The notes under the pieces are model-generated. The model had not been told where the DNA came from, made no database searches, and worked only from the letters and a program-made list of their open reading frames with translations. This document shows, piece by piece, positions 61,349 through 64,000 of a DNA stretch of 64,000 nt. The stretch is from Ramlibacter rhizophilus (GTDB taxonomy: Bacteria; Pseudomonadota; Gammaproteobacteria; Burkholderiales; Burkholderiaceae_C): NCBI RefSeq assembly GCF_004681965.1, contig NZ_SMLL01000004.1, forward strand, positions 372,001-436,000, given 5' to 3'. The position numbers and the translations under genes were made by a program. Within the stretch, counting starts at the first letter, position 1. Each line of letters starts with the position of its first letter.

Positions 61349-62326
61349 ATGCACATCAACAAGCGACGCCTGCTGCAGCTTCTTGCCACCGCGGCCTTCG
61401 CCGCACCCGTCCTGGCGCCGGCCCAGGAGGCTTTCCCCTCCCGGCCGGTGCGCATCGTGGTGGGCTTCCCGGCCGGCAGCTCCACCGACGTGGCCGCGCG
61501 CGTGCTCGCCCAGCGGCTGGGCGAGGCGAGCGGCCAGCAGTTCGTGGTGGAGAACAAGCCGGGCGCCAGCAGCAACATCGCCGCGCGCACGGTGGCCAGC
61601 GCGCCCGCGGACGGCTACACGCTCTTCATGGGCACCATCGCCAACACCATCAATGCCAGCCTGCTGCCGAACAACTCGGTGGACATCTCTCGCGAGTTCA
61701 TGCCGGTGGCCATGGTGGGGAGCGTCCCCAACGTGCTGGTGGCGCATCCCTCACTCGGCGTGGAGACGGTGCAGCAGCTGATCGACAAGGCCAAGGCCGA
61801 GCCGAACCGCATCACCTACGCCTCCTCGGGCAACGGCACCTCGCCGCACCTGTCGGGCGAGTTGTTCTCGCACATGGCGGGCGTGCGCATGCTGCACGTT
61901 CCGTACAAGGGCAGTTCGCCCGCCGTGGTGGACCTGCTGGCCGGGCAGGTGAACACCATGTTCGCGCCGGCCTCGACGGCGCTGCCGCACATCCGCGCGG
62001 GCAAGCTCAAGGCCCTGGCGTCCACCGGGCCGAAGCGTTCCGACTTCGCGCCCGAGCTGCCGACGGTGGAGGAACTCGGCCTCAAGGGCTTCGAGACCTC
62101 GGTGTGGTTCGGCCTCAATGCGCCCCTGGGCACGCCGCCGCAGGTGGTCGAGCGCCTGCGCACGCTGGTCCACGCGGCGCAGGACGATGCGCAGGTGCAG
62201 TCGCAGCTCAAGGCCCAGGGCATCGAGCTGGTCAAGGCCGGACCCAAGGAGTACGGCGAGCGCATCCAGCAGGAGACCGACAAGTGGGCGCGCGTCATCA
62301 AGCTTGCGAACGTGAAGCCGGAGTGA
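61349..62326 (+). CDS. Bug-family (TctC-like) periplasmic receptor
   Basis: This 325-residue protein begins MHINKRRLLQLLATAAFAAP with cleavage near LAPAQE, then FPSRPVRIVVGFPAGSSTD, VVENKPGASSNIAA and VPYKGSSPAVVDLLAG. AGGAGA precedes the ATG. It is followed 8 bases later by an HbpS/GlcG-like gene and faces a LysR gene, the usual layout of an inducible Bug operon. Confidence 0.88.
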   Translation: MHINKRRLLQLLATAAFAAPVLAPAQEAFPSRPVRIVVGFPAGSSTDVAARVLAQRLGEASGQQFVVENKPGASSNIAARTVASAPADGYTLFMGTIANTINASLLPNNSVDISREFMPVAMVGSVPNVLVAHPSLGVETVQQLIDKAKAEPNRITYASSGNGTSPHLSGELFSHMAGVRMLHVPYKGSSPAVVDLLAGQVNTMFAPASTALPHIRAGKLKALASTGPKRSDFAPELPTVEELGLKGFETSVWFGLNAPLGTPPQVVERLRTLVHAAQDDAQVQSQLKAQGIELVKAGPKEYGERIQQETDKWARVIKLANVKPE

Positions 62327-62333
62327 GGAACGC

Positions 62334-62855
62334 ATGCCACGCCTGACGCTCGCCGAATGCCGCCGCTTCATGGACGCGGCCTTTCACAAGGCCCGCGACA
62401 TGGGCGTTCCCGTGTCGGTGGCCATCGTCGGCCCCGAGGGCCACCTCATCGCGCTGGAGCGCATGGACGACGCCGGCTTCATCACGCCCGACACCGCCCG
62501 CGCCAAGGCCTACACCATGGCCGCCTTCCGCTCCATGAGCCCGCGCTTTTCGGACGGGCTGGTGATCCAGCAGTGGTTCAAGGAACGCAACCCGCAGATG
62601 CTGGCCAATGCGTCGGTGTTCACCAACGGCCAGATCGTGGCCTCGGGCGGCTGCGCGCCCGTCTTCGTGGGCGACGAGATGGTCGGCTGCTACGGCATCA
62701 GCGGCGCCACCTCGGGGCAGGACGAGGAGATCGGCGAGTACGCCCGCGCCCAGGTGGGCTGGGCGCATGCGGCGGCCACCGACGTGCTGCCGCAGGACGC
62801 CAAGGACCACATCAACGCGATCTACGCGCAGGTGGGGCTGGACCGGAGGGTTTGA
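62334..62855 (+). CDS. GlcG/HbpS-family (DUF336) haem-binding-like protein
   Basis: This 173-residue protein has the DUF336 pattern: ARDMGVPVSVAIVGPEGHLIAL, MDDAGFITPDTARAKAYTMAAF and GGCAPVFVGDEMVGCYGISGATSGQDEEI. HbpS is an extracellular haem sensor and degrader; GlcG is of unknown role in glycolate operons. No signal peptide is present. It is coupled with a Bug receptor gene and may process the imported carboxylate. Confidence 0.87.
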   Translation: MPRLTLAECRRFMDAAFHKARDMGVPVSVAIVGPEGHLIALERMDDAGFITPDTARAKAYTMAAFRSMSPRFSDGLVIQQWFKERNPQMLANASVFTNGQIVASGGCAPVFVGDEMVGCYGISGATSGQDEEIGEYARAQVGWAHAAATDVLPQDAKDHINAIYAQVGLDRRV

Positions 62856-62880
62856 CGCGTTTGCGGTGGCCTCGCGCCGC

Positions 62881-63678
62881 TCAGGCACCGAAGCCGTACA
62901 GCTCCGCGCCCGTTTCCACGCAGCGGGCGGGCCCCTCGGCCCAGGCCAGCAGGCAGCAGCCCCACTCGCTGGAGAGCGTCACTTCGCGGTCGGGCTCGAT
63001 CAGAACGAAGGCCGGGCCGCTGACGGCCTCGCCGTCCACCCGCAGGTCGCCGGCCATGACGAACAGGTCCGTGATGTCGCTGTGGTGCACCCGCAGGCCC
63101 GGCGCGCGCGGCCAGAGCGTGAGCGACACCATCCGGCGGTCGTCACCCGTGCCGGCGTAATCGAAGAGGTTGCGGCGCGAGACGCCGCCGAAGCGCGTGG
63201 GGATGGGCAGCGCGGCGGCCAGGTCCACCATGATGTCCGGCGGCATCTCCGGCGAGGCTGCCTGCAGCGGCGCGGCCGAGGCGTGCGGGTGAATCGCCAG
63301 CCCGCCGTCGGGAATGACCACCGGCCCCTCCAGGCGCGACACCAGCAGGCAGCCCGGGTAGCTCACCGCGTCGTGCGTGGCGCCGGCCAGGTTGATACCC
63401 ACCTGCCCTTCGCGGGCCGTCAGCTGGTGGTCGGTGAGCGAGCCGGACAGGATGTAGCTGGTGGCCGTTCCCAGGTGCTGGTGCACGCCCGAGCGCGACA
63501 GCGGATCGAAGGCGATCAAGCCCAGGTAACGGCCGGCCTCGTCGTCGCGCCGCACGCACTTCTCGCGCGCGGTGCCGCGCGGCATGTCCCGCCAGGGCAG
63601 GGCTTCGAGCGAATAGGTGGACACGCCGGGAGCGGGTCGCTTTGCGACGGACGCGGTCAGGACACTGGCTGAGTTCAT
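62881..63678 (-). CDS. Double-cupin protein (ChrR-type/dihydroxyacetophenone-dioxygenase-like)
   Basis: This 265-residue protein has two cupin halves. The first contains SRSGVHQHLGTATSYILSG with two histidine ligands in the cupin metal pattern; the second contains LRVHHSDITDLFVMAGDLRVDG and FVLIEPDREV. Such bicupins include ChrR-like anti-sigma sensors and 2,4'-dihydroxyacetophenone dioxygenases. No sigma-factor gene is adjacent, so an oxygenase or storage-type role cannot be excluded. The ATG at 63678 is preferred to 63804. It is divergent from a TRAP transporter gene. Confidence 0.72.
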   Translation of the reverse strand: MNSASVLTASVAKRPAPGVSTYSLEALPWRDMPRGTAREKCVRRDDEAGRYLGLIAFDPLSRSGVHQHLGTATSYILSGSLTDHQLTAREGQVGINLAGATHDAVSYPGCLLVSRLEGPVVIPDGGLAIHPHASAAPLQAASPEMPPDIMVDLAAALPIPTRFGGVSRRNLFDYAGTGDDRRMVSLTLWPRAPGLRVHHSDITDLFVMAGDLRVDGEAVSGPAFVLIEPDREVTLSSEWGCCLLAWAEGPARCVETGAELYGFGA

Positions 63679-63745
63679 GCGAGACCTCTGGCTGGGGTTG
63701 AACAGTCGGCGGGCCGGGTCCGGGTTTTCCCCGCGCTCCCTGGCG

Positions 63746-63786
63746 GTAACCGTCGTTACTATACCGTCGATCGTCACGATCGTGAC
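63746..63786. promoter_or_regulatory. Two palindromes in the cupin/TRAP divergent region
   Basis: GTAAC-CGTC-GTTAC (63746-63759) and the perfect 14-base palindrome GTCACGATCGTGAC (63773-63786) lie 13 bases apart between the divergent genes. They look like operator half-site pairs for a dimeric regulator acting on the TRAP operon. Confidence 0.6.
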
Positions 63787-63793
63787 CAACGGG

Positions 63794-63883
63794 ATGAAAG
63801 CCATGCGCCGCTCGGTTCACAGTGCTCCAACCCCCGCCGGCGTGGCCGACCGGCTCGTACAGGCTGCGCAGGTGCGGGCATGA
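63794..63883 (+). other. Short frame coupled to the TRAP gene
   Basis: A 29-codon frame (starting MKAMRRSVHS) ends in a stop overlapping the TRAP small-permease ATG (ATGA at 63880-63883). It could be a leader peptide or simply chance. No family recognised. Confidence 0.25.
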
Positions 63884-64000
63884 AGGCGCCCGGCACGGCC
63901 TGGGAGGAGAAGCTCGCCGTCGCGAGCCTGGCCGCGCTGGTGGCCATCACCCTGCTCAACGTGGTGACCCGCTACCTGACCGACGAATCCTTCGCCTGGA
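63880..64000 (+). CDS. TRAP transporter small permease (DctQ), cut by window end
   Basis: The first 40 residues are visible: MKAPGTAWEEKLAVAS then a hydrophobic segment with ALVAITLLNVVTRYLTDES, ending FAW. This matches the N-terminal membrane helix and 'NVxxRYxxxxxFAW' segment of DctQ-type small subunits. The rest lies beyond the window. TRAP systems import carboxylates with sodium; its large permease and receptor genes should follow. Confidence 0.8.
   Translation, partial: MKAPGTAWEEKLAVASLAALVAITLLNVVTRYLTDESFAW

Overview
The window is high-GC DNA packed with catabolic and transport genes. It looks like the chromosome or a large replicon of a betaproteobacterium of the Burkholderiales, most likely Comamonadaceae (Variovorax/Ramlibacter/Polaromonas-like). 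The grounds are five orphan Bug-type periplasmic receptors, CoA-transferase/HMG-CoA-lyase-like pairs, many LysR/IclR/GntR-controlled dioxygenase operons, and typical betaproteobacterial intergenic hairpin repeats. No rRNA, convincing tRNA, CRISPR array or intact insertion sequence was seen. The genus is left open.

Layout. 1-0.56 kb: a NarL/FixJ-type response regulator that has lost the middle of its receiver domain. 0.8-11 kb: a divergent GntR/FCD regulator and a tightly coupled biphenyl-type upper pathway (cis-dihydrodiol dehydrogenase, extradiol dioxygenase, C-C hydrolase, Rieske oxygenase alpha and beta) interleaved with a branched-chain-type ABC importer whose permease LivM and both ATPases are fused into one protein. 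11-12.2 kb: a scar with a phage-integrase fragment, an attachment-site-like segment, an intact hpaF-type isomerase and fragments of hpaD and possibly a thiolase. 12.2-18.3 kb: FMN hydroxy-acid dehydrogenase, an unusual SDR, methyltransferase, esterases, gamma-carbonic anhydrase. 18.3-22.5 kb: HMG-CoA-lyase-like/CoA-transferase/Bug operon with divergent LysR. 22.6-24.2 kb: cold-shock protein, YciH and small proteins. 24.2-28.4 kb: MFS exporter, glutamine-synthetase-like ligase and omega-aminotransferase (polyamine or amine catabolism). 28.5-30.2 kb: hybrid sensor kinase with a damaged ATP site.

30.4-45.9 kb is the most interesting block. An IclR-controlled Rieske dioxygenase (alpha, beta) is translationally coupled to a thiamine-diphosphate enzyme and followed by an enoyl-CoA hydratase. 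Next come a LysR gene and a divergent operon of thiolase, DUF35 partner, Bug receptor, acyl-CoA ligase, aldehyde dehydrogenase, a second thiamine-diphosphate enzyme and a second Bug receptor. The set reads as an uncharacterised aromatic-acid degradation pathway with uptake, ring attack, decarboxylation/aldehyde oxidation and CoA-dependent thiolysis.

45.9-56.2 kb: lipoprotein, DUF3422 protein, DHA2 exporter, a gamma-glutamyltransferase/Bug/GAF operon with divergent LysR, a Tat-exported multicopper oxidase and an aldehyde dehydrogenase tail remnant. 56.2-60.3 kb: a complete nitric-oxide defence unit (norR, hmp, nnrS) with three NorR boxes and a sigma-54 promoter. 60.3-64 kb: LysR, Bug, HbpS/GlcG-like protein, cupin protein and the start of a TRAP transporter cut by the window end.
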